Assembly (NCBI RefSeq): GCF_030272615.1
Contig: NC_081409.1
Span: 528,112,291-528,176,290, forward strand
DNA length: 64,000 bases
DNA from: Cryptomeria japonica
Taxonomy: Eukaryota; Streptophyta; Pinopsida; Cupressales; Cupressaceae
Direction: 5' to 3'
Shown here: piece after piece, positions 23,252 through 34,986 of the stretch
Position numbering within the stretch: position 1 is the first letter of the stretch
Layout of the letters: each line of letters opens with the position of its first letter
Notes under the pieces: generated by a model
Databases searched by the model: none
Told to the model about the DNA's origin: nothing
What the model saw: only the letters and a program-made list of their open reading frames with translations
Program-made: the position numbers and the translations under genes

Positions 23252-25801
23252 CTATGGCCTACTAGGGTCTGGCCCAACAACAAATTTTTCTTGGTTGGGA
23301 GGGGTTTGTAAGCAACTTGCTATTTGAGCAAGGAATGCTTGGTTTACACCTGAAGTAAGTTGCATGGTGTCTGAGGATCCAGGTGAAGTCCCAACTTGCA
23401 TAGTATTAATAGCTGCAAAGGCTGGGGATAAGAGGTTCATCATTTCCATGAGAATTGGGTGTCAGACGGGTAGAGGTTCAATGACTGTGACCACATCTTT
23501 CGTCCTCTTTGCATGCTTGGCTGCCTTTTCAGCTTTCATCCTCGCCTTCTCAAGATTTTCTTCTGCATCTTTCTTTGCCTTCTCTTGTCTTTGAATGTAC
23601 TTGTCTTTGGAATCCTGCAATTTTTTGGCCTATTTTTCTACCCTCATAGCCTCCTTTTCTATTGCTTCTACTTCACATTGTGCCTTCCTCTATCTCATTT
23701 GTTCTTTCTTTTGTTTTGTCAATTCATCATCTCTTTTCATTTCAACCTCTTTATCTTTTTCCCTTTGAATGTACTCATCAGAGTCAAGATCTATGACTGG
23801 CTACTAAGATGTAGAACCCCTTTCCTACCTCCACGTGAAGATTGATTCATTCTTTGCACTGGAAGTCTTAAGAATCTGGTGATTTGCCTTGGCACTTACT
23901 GCCCATCCTCTTGTGTACATGGCACAAACTTAGGTTTGTCTTCACTTATGTGAACTTCGTCTTCACAATCAACACCATCTTGTTGCTCCCAGTTGACTCC
24001 ATTGGTGAAGTAATGTATCACATATGTTGGATCAATTTCTGGCAGACTTGGCATGAAAAGGGTTACATCATCATAGTTGGCTACTTCTTGGGTCTAGTCT
24101 GGTATGTCAGCTTGTGTTGGCAAAGACATGCCTGCTGATGTACTTTCCAAACCCTCATTTGGCTAGCTGGTTTGTGGGGGCAGACCCAGTTCAGTAGTTT
24201 GTGGTGTCAAACTTGTACCCTTAATCGTTGCTTGTGTTCCGCTATGGCATTCTATAAAATCTTGAATGTCTTCCTCATTACAACCAGCAACCGCAAGCAA
24301 GCTTCCGCTACCATATACTCTGGTTCTTCATCCCTTGAAGTGGCATCATGTTTTGTTCCAATAGTTGGTTGTATATCAACTGCAACCTCAAATGCCTCAC
24401 TTGGCCTCATATCATTCTGTAATGTGGATCAGTTAAGTGACCAAATACCTGTCCTACAGAAGCCACTGATTATATTAGCGAGTGTCAATGCTTGGGAAAA
24501 GGCCTTGCTCACAAGAGTTGCCAACTCTTCCCTTCCAATTTTAATTTGTGGGTACTTTGACATCCATATACTCCTCTGTTGTTTTAAATAATTCTTGAAA
24601 GGTGAGAATACAAAAACATCAAGTGGCTGCAGTTTATGGCTTGTATGGCAGGAAGGGTTACCAAATCTATACCTATCCACCTTGCTTCTTCAATTGTCTT
24701 GAAGGCTACATAGTTTCCATGACCGCCGAAGATCAGTAGGGCCTTAAGTGAGGGTGAAACTCCACCGGGGCTTGAACATGCAAAATGTTCCAACCAATTT
24801 AAGAACAACTCCTTTGTCATCCATGCATGTTCTTGGTCTGCCATGCATGCTCCTGGCTCACAGTTTGCAATGTGGTTTTGGATATGCCTCTTAGATTTGA
24901 ACAAATAAAATCCAGGAATGTTGAAACTACATGCACTAACACATGCCAAAATAGTAATCCACTCTCTACTCTTGGAAATTAGGTGTAGTACACACCTCTG
25001 GCCCAATTTGGCTATCACTCTCATTCCACAATTCCTCCCAGCTTGCATAGCAGTCTCATCATAATTCCAAATATGACTACTACCATAGTGATTGAGGTTG
25101 TACATTACCTCCAAGTTGTCATAGAAAGAGGCAACAATACAAGGTCAAAGCATAATAGCCCTATCAGAGCCCACTCCTTCTATTGTTCTCATCGTCAGAT
25201 CAGGGTGCCTTCATCTAAAACCTACCCACCATGACCTCCCTGGCATCCCATTTTTGAATGGATTAGGCCTATTCTCGATAATTTGGGCAATGGTTGATTG
25301 AAGTTGATTGATTTAGAGACCATGACCAATTTCAGCCATGTCTTTGCACCATTGGACAACTTCATCCTCCTCCTCTACTGATAAAATGGTGCTTGGACCC
25401 CTCACAGTTGTGGTTGTGGTTCCCATCAGCCATGCCCTCAAAGAGGTAATGGGGATACCATACTTGATTGATGTGCCTCTAAGAGACATGTTCTTGTCTT
25501 CTATGCATGATATTGCTTCTTTCATGTCAAATATGCTCCATTTTGGTTTGGGAACCTTTGAGGCCACTTGTACTTGTCGTGTTTCTGAAATACGATTACA
25601 AGCTGCAGTAGAATGGTCATGTACACTAGTAGTTTCCACATTAGTTGCATTATTAGGTGAATGTTCATCTACAACAAGAGTCACTGGGTCTTCATTTTGG
25701 ACAAAACTATCTTCATCAGGGAAGTGCACCCCATGAGTGACTCTAACTGTTCGACGTCTAACACATCTATTTCCCTTTCTACCTCGTGCCATTATATTCA
25801 A
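23252..25801 (-). pseudogene. Pogo-type (DDE_1, CENP-B-like) transposase, decayed
   Basis: Read on minus from ATGGCACGAGG at 25793. Residues ~85-135 form a psq-type helix-turn-helix (KPKWSIFDMKEAI, GTSIKYGIPITSLRAW). The next block matches the CENP-B/Tc5 HTH (NPFKNGMPGRSWW, RHPDLTMR). The DDE_1 catalytic part follows: IWNYDETAMQ with the first Asp, IFGGHGNYV where the second motif (normally DGHG) has Gly for Asp, and SHKLQPLDVFVFSPF. The C-terminus is a charged coiled coil (KKDAEENLEKARMKAEKAAK) ending near 23252. In-frame stops lie at about 25314 and 25215, a frameshift near 24655, and a stop near 23465. The frame is otherwise kept over 850 codons. The gene would have mobilised TA-flanked elements; it is no longer functional because of the stops, the shift and the missing Asp. 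Confidence 0.8.
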
Positions 25802-28321
25802 TGAACCTACAACGATAAGGTACCAATGATAAAATGCAACTTTGTGTGCCTATATAAATATATACAGAGACAGATCATTGAAATGAAACCCTCAATGCCA
25901 TTGAGATAATTGATGAAAAACAAATCAATTTCTGTAGGTACCAATGAGTACAAATCCATCATTGAACATCTTTGAACAAAATAAAATGGTACTGTGTCTC
26001 TATTTTTGTATGCCTAATAATATAGACAATAACCATATAGCTAGATAATTCAAAACAACCATGCAAGTATGTAACTGTGATGTGATTGAAAATTGGATAT
26101 TGCTGATATTCTATTAGATAGTCAATAATTACATCATTGAACATGTTTCAAAAAAATAAAATGGTGTTGTGTGTGTGTACACACACACACACACACACAG
26201 GTACAAAACTTAAAACATTATATAACAAGGAGAGAAACTAGAAGCACAAGATGCATGCGTGAAAGATGTAACTGTGATGTGATCAAAAACTGTATATTGT
26301 TGACATAGTATTAAGATGGAGATTCATTTCTCAAATGACTAATGATTGAATGATGTTTTTGTATTTCTCATATGAAATTTATTGGAAGTAATATATTGTA
26401 TGCTTGATAATATTATTTATAGTGAGTATATTAACAAATTGAAGGTAGAGCAAACAATGAAAATGCCTCAAAAAATCTTCATTTCCCAAAGTTTTTAGAG
26501 CAATGTAGTTGGTGGTAATTCATACCAAGTGGCCCATAACATGTATGTGAGAAGGTTGTTATATGTCGACAATAACACACACACACGCACACATATGGAC
26601 AACAACCTTATAGCCAGTATATAGTTACTATAAGTAATAGTATCAGGCATACACATTATTGTAATGATAAATAATGAAGGGGTTTCGAATAATTATGAAC
26701 AATAATCAATTTTTTTTGCATTCTTTGTAAAGATTTTGGCATTATAAACAGAGAGACACCATTTAATAACACACCCATAAAATGAAATGATAAATAATGA
26801 AGGGGTTTCGAAGAAAACAAAGAGATATTCAATCATTTTGTCATTCTCTGTGAGGATTTCAGCATTATTAAACTGTAAGAGAGCATTGAAATCAAATCGT
26901 AAACCACATACAAAGAAATCATCAATAGATAAAACATAATGCAACTATGAAGGAGCTAAATCATCACTGGACATCCAATATGACTGTTAATATTATTTAT
27001 AGTGACTATATTGAAAGAAATGTTGGTTTATTGAAAACAATATAATTTCAATTGAAATATTTATAGCATTTAACGTTGAATGCAAAGGGAATTTAGTTAT
27101 TTTGTGTGTACCAACCTGAATGCATGCCCTTGAATAAGGAATGTGTAGAGGGTATTTGCAGAGCTCAAGAATATGCAAAGAATTGGATTGTAATGAAAGT
27201 GACACGAAAAATTCTGTCTTATAATATAATTCGAATGTGCAATGCATTCGATTGTGCTTAGCTAGCTATTTTCAAATTTGATTTTTTGTGGGAAATAGTC
27301 GGTCATGTCATCTTAAATATGCAATCCTCCATTGCTTTGAATTGTTCAGTTTTCTTCTATGCTTTGAATGAAACTTGGTTTTTTAATTTGATTTTAGGTA
27401 AATTCTTGGATATTGGGGAGCCTTACACCAATTGTTACAAATGCAGGTACCAAATGTAGATCCATTTAATGTATGAAGCTGTGAAGTGATATTTGGAAGA
27501 ATGTACACTTGAGTGCCTAAGAAGTTTAAAGTTGATTATTTTTATGTCATGTAATGTACCAATAGCTATGCATATGTAATTGTAATTGGAGTACATTTGT
27601 ATTTTTTAGCCACTTGCATAAAGTGGCAAATGTAAACATTTAGTTTTAAAAAAAATAAAAAATGTTTATTATTTGTGCAAGTTGTTTTGTATTAAAATAG
27701 GAAATGTACCAGTAGTTGTTTATTTTTTTTACTTTTTTGTTGTCAACTACTAATTCATTTGTGAACATGTATTGGTGTTAAAATAAATATTTACTAGTAT
27801 TTTTATATTTTTGTACTAACAATTTTTTTTTATGTTTTGGGGGGTCAACGTGGCAAGAAGGTAATAGTTAATGGAACTATGTTATCTATTGGTACTCTTC
27901 CCCTAGTAAAGTCTCCTAATAATAAAATCTATTTAATACAACTACAATTAAAATATATATTTACTTTTTTATTTTAAGGTTTGTAAATAAAAATAAAATA
28001 TAAATCATAAATTATGATAAAAAAAAATTGTGATTATGAAATTGTAAGTTAAAGTAAGAGGAAGATAAAGGAATGTGTTAATAATTTAAGATTGCAAATT
28101 TTCTAGGGCAAGAGTAACAATTATCTTTCATGTTCTAATTATTGTTCACTTATTGTTCACCTAACCCCCTAATTACTAAATTTGAAACACCAAAAAAATG
28201 GTAACTAAAAGTCCATTTATAAATTTCACATGTACTAATAGCTACCCACTTTACCCTCAATAGTTAGAATTTTTGGATTTTAAATGGAGAAGTTTCGCAG
28301 GTTTATTAGTACCCATTGGCC
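25802..28321 (-). repeat. Right inverted arm of the pogo-type unit
   Basis: Lying 5' of the transposase, it holds, reading on minus from the outside, a TIR end at 27905, the 'gcatagaagaaaactgaac' block (27290-27390), 'cattcaggttggtac' (27000-27120), 'ttggatgtccagtgatg' with two 122-bp-type units (26640-26980), the TG microsatellite, and two 'catgttcaatgatg' repeats (25950-26160). All have inverted counterparts on the left side. No separate gene is seen. Confidence 0.6.
27660..27905 (-). mobile_element. TIR end CTATTGGTACTCTTCCCCTA (inner right end)
   Basis: An exact inverted match to the end at 3882-3901. It lies 670 bp inside the outer right end at 28578, so at least two transposon termini are stacked on this side: a nested insertion or an alternative end of the same unit. 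Confidence 0.6.
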
Positions 28322-28649
28322 ATGAGTACTGAGGCAATTGTGCATAGGTATTGGGCATTTTCAAGGTGGTTGTAGTGCACAATTACTAGGTCATCTTTAA
28401 GTAGGTATTGGGCAACACTTTGAAATGACCACTTTTTGACCCTTGCACGCATAACGTATCCCACAACATACATAGTTACTACCTAGAAGCCAAAACAATA
28501 GCTATAAGCAGTTAAGTACCATTTAGGATCTATGGGTGCGCAAAATTATCTATAATAGCAACTAGTATGCTTCCCCTATTGGATTATCTCTCTAATAAAT
28601 CAAACTATTTTGATCCTCATAATGAGTAAGATCTTATAGAGAGTCATAA

Positions 28650-29610
28650 TTTTCTTTTGAAAAAGTACTGAAATCTTACATAGATCTTATAATACACTAG
28701 ACACCTAAATATAAAATATTTTCATGATTTTGATTTAATTGTTTCTAACTATACAAATGCATCAACCCCTTGGGATAATATTTTTTGCTTCAATTGACCC
28801 AAAGGAAATCTCAAACCAAAAGAAAGTCTCATGTACTTAAGAGGGAAAATATGTCCATTTGTTACATAGTATAGTCTTAGAACTATTAATGCGCTTTGGA
28901 GGATAATGGTTTTGTTGGTTTTGTCCAAGGTGGTTATATGTATGCTTTGTAGATCCCATTACTAGAGCCTTTGTGAACATCTATTTTCATCATGTGGGGA
29001 GCATTGATAGAAAAGATTGTATGAAGAAGATGATTGATATCGACACCAATTTCATGTAAATTGCTCATAAATTGTGCATATGAAGTATTCTTGATCCTTT
29101 GGCATAATTTCGTTGATGATTGAAGAGCCTCGAATGAATATATGTTATGTATAGTTGTATCTAACATACATTTTAATCTATGAAACAACAATACTACATG
29201 AATATAATCACCATGCAAAGGATTCAATCAACCAAAATTATTGCATACAAATTGATTGTTTTGCTAGTAGGATTTTGGATAGGATGGAAATACAAACTCT
29301 GTCAACTCAAGCCTAGTTGGTATTGCACAATCTAGGTCTCCACATCTCACAAACATACAAGATTGTTAGTGACATTGAAGTTTAAAAGATGCACTTGAAT
29401 TTTTTCTTTATGTCTTGAAACTAGAGTTGGAAATACTCTTAAATGTATTACATGCATCATAACCCTTGCATAATCTCTCTTCTATAGTAGGGGGCATATT
29501 GAAGGGAGGTTTCATGAAAGAAACACTAAGGTAAGTATAATATAAAACCATGTCTCAACACAATTTCCTTGCTAAATAAGATTAGTAGCATGTGATTCTT
29601 TCTTAGTTGT
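28650..29610 (-). pseudogene. LINE ORF2 fragment, C-terminal part (split by the Tat element)
   Basis: On minus the frames read LTILYVCEMWRPRLCNT, then FHRLKCMLDTT and SYAQFMSNLHEIGVDI. These correspond to the segment following the RT domain of plant LINEs (the 'LYG.EVWG', 'LLHR.R' and 'W..E' regions). Many stops and shifts break it. It continues the RT fragment at 42365-43500; the two halves become adjacent when the Tat element and one copy of GTTGT are removed. Confidence 0.65.
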
Positions 29611-31240
29611 TGTGTGGGGGAAAAAAAGTGAGACTAGGTTATCATGCCCTAATCCTACCTTTTGTCACACATTACAGAATACGAAAGAGCCTAGAGGTAT
29701 CACACAATTGGCTACTTCTTTTTGTGAAAGAGAGAGCCACGGGCTACCTATTAGGATTTCTATTCCTTTGTTGTAATTGAAAGGTAAGATTATGCAAGTT
29801 CAATTCCTAACCCTAAAATGCAAGTATGAGCTAACAACAAGATTGCAGAATTGAACTTAAACAATGGAAAGCTGTAAACACAAGGATAAGACAAGAATGC
29901 AAATGCGTACCCGGAGTCAAAATCTGAGTGGAAATGTTCGGGACGGGGGCGCGGGCGCCACTGTCCTGATTCTGCACCCGAAATTGCACCTGAAACTGCT
30001 GTTTTGCACTCTGAAAACTGTCTGAAATGCTGTCTGTCAGGAGGACCAGGGCGCCCAGCGCCTCTGTCCCAGGGACCAGAGCGCCCCATGCCCCTGTCCT
30101 AGTGTTCTGCTCTGCAATTTGATGTGGGGTACTGTCTCGACCTGCTTTTTTCGGATCTGCAACCTGCGGCGTCATCCGATTCTCGAAACCTGCACTTATA
30201 TCTGAAAAGGGATGTTTGGGCGGCTATATAGGGTTTTGCCTTAGTCAAACCCCCGCTTCGGTGATTTCCACCTCCACGAATAGCCAAGTTGTATTGTAAA
30301 AGTAATGTGTGTGCAGACCTTGTGTGTGTGCAAGATCTAAAATGCAAGTAAGCAAACTAGAGCAACCTAGAAAGTAAACCCTAATTGCTTGTTAATGATA
30401 ATGTAAATGCTCCAAATCAAGATGCAAAGTGATCTAAAGTATGAATAAATGAGATATTGAAGCTTATGCAAAGACATGAAAACAACATGAAATCATACCC
30501 AACCCTCAAGGGAGGAGTACAAGCCAATCTTCAGTCGGTGATCTCCTATTGTTCTTCAATGTCTTCCAAGCCCTAAATGGATGAATGGAATTGATAAATG
30601 CTTGATAGAGGGATGTTGAAAGTTGTTGAAGTCTTCAAAGATCTGCTCTTTCACTGCATATGAGGTTCCTGAAAACAAAAATTCCGATCCCTTCAAATGA
30701 AGAAAGAGAGCTCTTATGTATGAAACCCTAGGTCATAATTTCATCTTTTGGCTGACCTAGAGATTGAATATCCCGCCAATTTCTTGGGGTTAAGCTTTAT
30801 TTTATGATTGGATCGCGCTCCTAAAATTTCGGGAAAAATGTCCAGGACCGTGTGCACTCCGGGCGCCACGGTCCCGACAACTTTTCACCAAATTTTCAGG
30901 GCCGTCAGATATGATGATTTTAGAGAGAATCCCGAAGTTACAGGTGATTTCGAGATGTTTTGACCCCCGAAATCAAGCCCCCAAGCTCAGAATAGGGCCT
31001 AATTAGGGTTTTTGATTAAGTGATGTATTGGAAGAATAAAATGAAAGGGGCACGCTTTAATGAAAGGGCCCGACTTTATGATGTGGAAAATGATGAAATG
31101 GAACGTTTAGACCTAATTAATTTGATTAATTAAGTGCTAAAGGGGAAATGCAATGCAAAATGCAACTGCGCCAAGGCGGGTGCTAAACTAGGTGTTAAAT
31201 TGTACTGCTTTAGCAAGTGTGTACAATTTATGATGTTACA
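29611..31240 (-). repeat. 3' LTR of the Tat element (1630 bp)
   Basis: On minus it begins TGTAACATCATAAATT and ends TTCCCCCACACA. A TATATA box is at 30225-30230 on minus. It carries a short GC-rich minisatellite (GGACCAGGGCGCCC-like, 30040-30100) one repeat unit shorter than in the 5' LTR. Confidence 0.92.
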
Positions 31241-31256
31241 TTTAGCCCCCACTTTA
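31241..31256 (-). promoter_or_regulatory. Polypurine tract of the Tat element
   Basis: On minus AAAGTGGGGGCTAAA immediately precedes the 3' LTR start TGTAACATC, which is the plus-strand priming site. Confidence 0.8.
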
Positions 31257-31848
31257 GCGGTCATATGAGTACTACGTGCATATGCAAGCTAAAGTACAGA
31301 AAGTAAACATCATTTGAAAAAGGATATATCCATAAGTTGTCGGACGAAGCCCCCAGCGGTATCTGCAGTACATAGTTAGGAACCGCACCCTACAAAACAC
31401 ACGTTAGATCACAAAATCACCTAATGCTTACTAAGGAAGGTGATGAAATTTGCGAGTAGCTATATGCCCCCCCCTGTTTCGACTTGCTTATTAGGGAGGT
31501 GAAACAGGGTAGCATGTTTACTTACGACAAATTGTGTAAGAGAGTGTTGATGAGGGATGTTCACTGAAAAGGCTTCATCAGAGCACTTTTTTGGAACATC
31601 CCGGGAGTAGGGGAACAAAAATACGATTCCTACGCAACAAACGGTTCAAAAATCGCATCTCCCAAACTCAAGTTATGATGAAATGAGTGAAAGAGGAAAA
31701 TTAGGGTTTTGAAAGTAAATGTAAAGGAATGAACATATATACCTTGAAAGAGACATTTGCATTTGTCACTTTGTTGATTCTGAGTATTGTTCATTGCAGC
31801 GGAGCCCACATAGCCATCATCATGCCTTCACGATGACTGGAGCGTCCC

Positions 31849-34380
31849 ATGAGGATTGAGATCATGCGACAGGCCATGATCGACGACGAGCCACTGGACG
31901 AGGTGAGTTGACTGAATGTTGACTTTTGATTTTCTGCATTTGACTTTCTGTGATCGTTTGCGGGCCCTGGAACTCGACCGTGCGGGCCCTGGAACTCGAC
32001 CGTGGGTCCCACACAGGGCGCCATGGTCCCTGTGGGGCGCCATGGTCCCTTCAGGGCGCCATGGTCCCCTCAGGGTGCCATGGTCCCTGACAGGGCGCCA
32101 TGGTCCCTTCAGGGCGCCATGGTCCCTGACAGGGCGCCATGGTCCCTTTAGGGCGCCATGGTCCCTGACAAGGCACCATGGCCCCAATCAGGACTTGGCG
32201 AGAGATGCCAGGGTTAGCATACGATGTTTGACAGTTTTGCATGAATGATTTTTGATGATTGAGTACTGATTATAGTTATGTTTTTGTGATGCAGGGTCTC
32301 CCGTATATGAGAGAGCACACGGCGGGATAGATTCTACGCAGTTTGCGAGATCAGATTCCCCGACTCACTCAGGCAGAGAGAGACACATTGTCGATAGTAG
32401 GTTTGTGGTCTATGATTCTTATGTTGGCCATCCGATTTCATCCCGCGATGCTGATGGCATTCATGGAACGGTGGGATCCTGACACATGCACGTTCCAGCT
32501 TCCAGTAGGGGAGATGACGGTGACACTGGAGGATGACCGTGACATATGCGACTGATCGGTCAGTAGAGGATCATCAGAGGGAGCAGGTATATTGCATAGG
32601 GAGAGTCATGCCGAGCGAGACGAGAGGTCGTATCATGGTCAGCTAGCTCTTACATCCTACAGGAGAGGTGCCCCTCATGAGACGTCTTATGATAGCCATC
32701 ATTGCACTAGCTATCTGCCCTAATGGGCGAGGTACACACATGCATGGGGGTCTCACGTGGTGCATCAGGGCTATGGAGAGACACAAGAGAGTATATGCCT
32801 GGGGTCAGAGTATGCTTGCACATCTCTATCACGACCTCGAGGAGTATGTTTTCGGACAGGGTTGTAGCTTGATGACATGCACACTTCTGCAGGTGTGGAT
32901 ATTTGAGCACTTTACATGCACCAGGCCTGTCGGCTATCTGATGAGTACGGCTAGCGAGCGACCTAGGGTATTTGCTTATCCACTTACCAGCGAGTGGAGA
33001 TTTGGAGATCTATTGTATTGGAGAGTGATAGTTGACAGATTGACAGCCGAGGTGACCGTGTGGAGACCATATCTGCGGATGCATAGATGGGATGGGATGG
33101 AGAGACAGTTAGCATGCTTACAGAGGAACCGCCTACTGAGAGGATGATATCCACACATCATAGTCCCATTCTACTTCGACCGAGTATGGAGGCAGTTCGG
33201 GCTAGAGCAGTGTGTCCCAGCCAATGTGCCCATCTACACTCGACACTCGCGAGTCCTTCCTAGACCCAGAGCAGTAGCGAGACCGACGATAGATGATATC
33301 GAGATCACAGATATAGAGGGGTCCGATCAAGATGTGGTCACTGATTATGCTGCAGACCCCGGGGCACAGCGCAGGTATCATTCCTGGTTTGTGAGATCAT
33401 ACCCAGGGCCTATCTTTCCACCAGATCACCCGACAGGCCATCCAGGTCCATGGAGGCATGGAGACCGAGATGAGGATCAGGGATCCAGGTCAGAGGAGCT
33501 AGAGGAGGGAGAGGATCATGAGGAGGCAGGAGGTCCTGATCCACCTATAGGAGATCAACCTAGTGCCGAGGAGGAGGAGGACGAGGATGACGATGAGGAG
33601 GAGAGAGATGATGACGAGGAGAACGAGGATGCAGATGAGGATGAGGATGACAGGGAGGATGAGGATAGAGAGGAGGAGGATAGAGATGATGAGGAGGAGT
33701 CAGATGCAGCTCCTCACCATTCAGGGGATGATACCGTAGCCTTAGATCCTCCCGTTATTCCCCAAGAGGGGGAACACGAGGCGCTACGAAGACCTGCACC
33801 TATTGCGCATAGATCGTTCGAGCCTGGGGAGCCTAGTAGTTCCCAGTCACAGATGCTACCATATCACGATCCCTACTGGCGTGAGGGGGATCCAGGTATA
33901 GTAAGTTTAAATTGATTGATTGATTGATGTTTTGATGATATAAAATGGTATTAACACAAAATCTGTTCTACTACTACAGCTAATGTGCAGGAGTGGCGCT
34001 CCTTGATCCAGCAAGCAGTGACAGATATCTCTACGACAGGGCAGATCCCTAGTTCCTCACAGGTTGCTTATAGACCTCAAGGGAACGTGGGTCGGCATGA
34101 TGATTTGTTTTCCCCATTTCGAGTACAGGTAGAGATATGGAGGGAGAGAGAGTGGGCTCTATCAGAGGACCTTCAGCGAGCACAGCGTGATCTAGCAGCA
34201 GCTCAGGCCGAGGCTACCTCGTATCGCGCTATCCTTATGGATAGGGATCGTAGGAGATCCTCTCGGAGCCATTCACGATCTATATCACGGTATACCCCCA
34301 TGGGTCCACCTGCATGGCCGGATCAGGAGGGAGCATCTAGTCGTCACTCTCCAGCCACCAGCCCTAGGGATAGGAGATGA
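31849..34380 (+). pseudogene. Plant mobile domain (PMD) gene carried antisense in the Tat element
   Basis: Exon 1 (31849-31902, 18 codons, MRIEIMRQAMIDDEPLDE) ends at GTGAGT. Exon 2 begins at 32295 after TGCAG in phase and reads GLPYMREHTAG, a TAG stop at 32328, then RDQIPRLTQAERDTLS and MERWDPDTCTFQLPVGE with VTLED, the PMD core. A frameshift near 32535 and a TAG at 32644 follow. The next stretch (32650-33915, one TGA at 33145) holds the rest of the domain (AWGQSMLAHLYHDLEEY, VWRQFGLEQCVP) and then an extremely acidic Asp/Glu tract (33560-33710). A probable third exon (33979-34380) has a heptad segment and an SR-rich tail. It is convergent with pol. PMD proteins are linked to silencing and to transposons in plants; four lesions make this a pseudogene in this copy. 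Confidence 0.8.
32015..32190 (+). repeat. Minisatellite of GGGCGCCATGGTCCCT units in the PMD intron
   Basis: About eight to ten units of 20-22 bp (GGGCGCCATGGTCCCT plus TCA or GACA) lie inside the intron 31903-32294. The core GGGCGCCAYGGTCC also occurs at single sites in both LTRs (for example 30860 and 41985). Each unit contains palindromes GGCGCC and CCATGG. Confidence 0.85.
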
Positions 34381-34441
34381 TTTTATGATGTAGGGTAGGT
34401 CACATTTTGGATGTGTAGTGACCTACCTTTGTATATTGATC

Positions 34442-34473
<32 letters not shown>

Positions 34474-34986
34474 CTTCTTTGTTTCAAACGTGTTATCTTT
34501 AATGCCTAAACAATGTGTATTGTGATTAAAGTTAATACATTTGGTAGATGTACATGTATGTTCTGAATTTAATTTCCATGTGTTTGATTTCTCAATGCGC
34601 CATGATTAAATTGATACATGTGTGACTTAATTAAAATATTTAATCAAGTACTACATTGATGATAAGGAAGAAAGTATGTATTAAGCCTACGAATCATATA
34701 ACCAATGTGATTTAATTTGAATTTAAACACAACATGACATGATTCAACTTAACACATAAAAACATTGTATAATATGTCAACATAATGAAAATGTAAATCT
34801 TTTTTAATTTACATAAATGAATTCAAGACAAACCATAAAGTAAAGAAACATGCTTGTCGGGAACGAAGCAATATAGATTAAACAAGACATCATATAATTC
34901 TATTTTCTCTAACAAGGATATGTTAACATATTATCCAATTTTGAAAAAGTGAGAAAGGAAATAGATAAATGATAAGGAATGAGGAA
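34381..34986. other. Spacer between the convergent PMD and pol genes of the Tat element
   Basis: About 600 bp, AT-rich, with an (AT)n microsatellite at 34445-34470. It must contain the 3' ends of both convergent transcripts. No clear polyadenylation arrangement can be assigned by eye. Confidence 0.6.

Larger units (their letters stand above)
9768..28578. mobile_element. Large inverted-repeat unit around a pogo-type transposase (composite DNA transposon)
   Basis: Outer ends are AGGGGAAG at 9768 and CTTCCCCT ending 28577 (followed by A). About 250 bp at 9768-10022 are inverted relative to 28322-28578, sharing for example GGTCAAAAAGTGGTCATTTC and GGCTTCTAGGTAGTAAC. Further inside, 10395-11250 plus 19950-20350 are inverted relative to 26000-26990, and blocks at 20790-21080 and 21430-21680 are inverted relative to 26980-27400, though in a different order. 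A second end (TAGGGGAAG type) sits at 27905. The unit therefore looks like one or more pogo-family elements with long, rearranged inverted arms. Exact boundaries are uncertain, and an LTR element is inserted in the left arm. Confidence 0.55.

Noticed and set aside
24172-24591. 139-codon plus-strand frame, and 25338-25736
   Set aside because: Antisense shadows of the pogo-type transposase, whose minus-strand frame carries the recognisable domains.
29790-30347. Minus-strand frames in the 3' LTR and longer ones (to 182 codons) at 40882-41471
   Set aside because: They lie within LTR sequence, overlap each other in different frames, and differ between the two LTR copies by the minisatellite length; no domain is seen.
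32015-32190. Possible CRISPR-like array
   Set aside because: Units are contiguous 20-22-bp tandem repeats without unique spacers, in plant transposon DNA.
31791-32248. Gly/Pro/Trp/His-rich frames on both strands
   Set aside because: Translation of the GGGCGCCATGGTCCCT minisatellite in the PMD intron.
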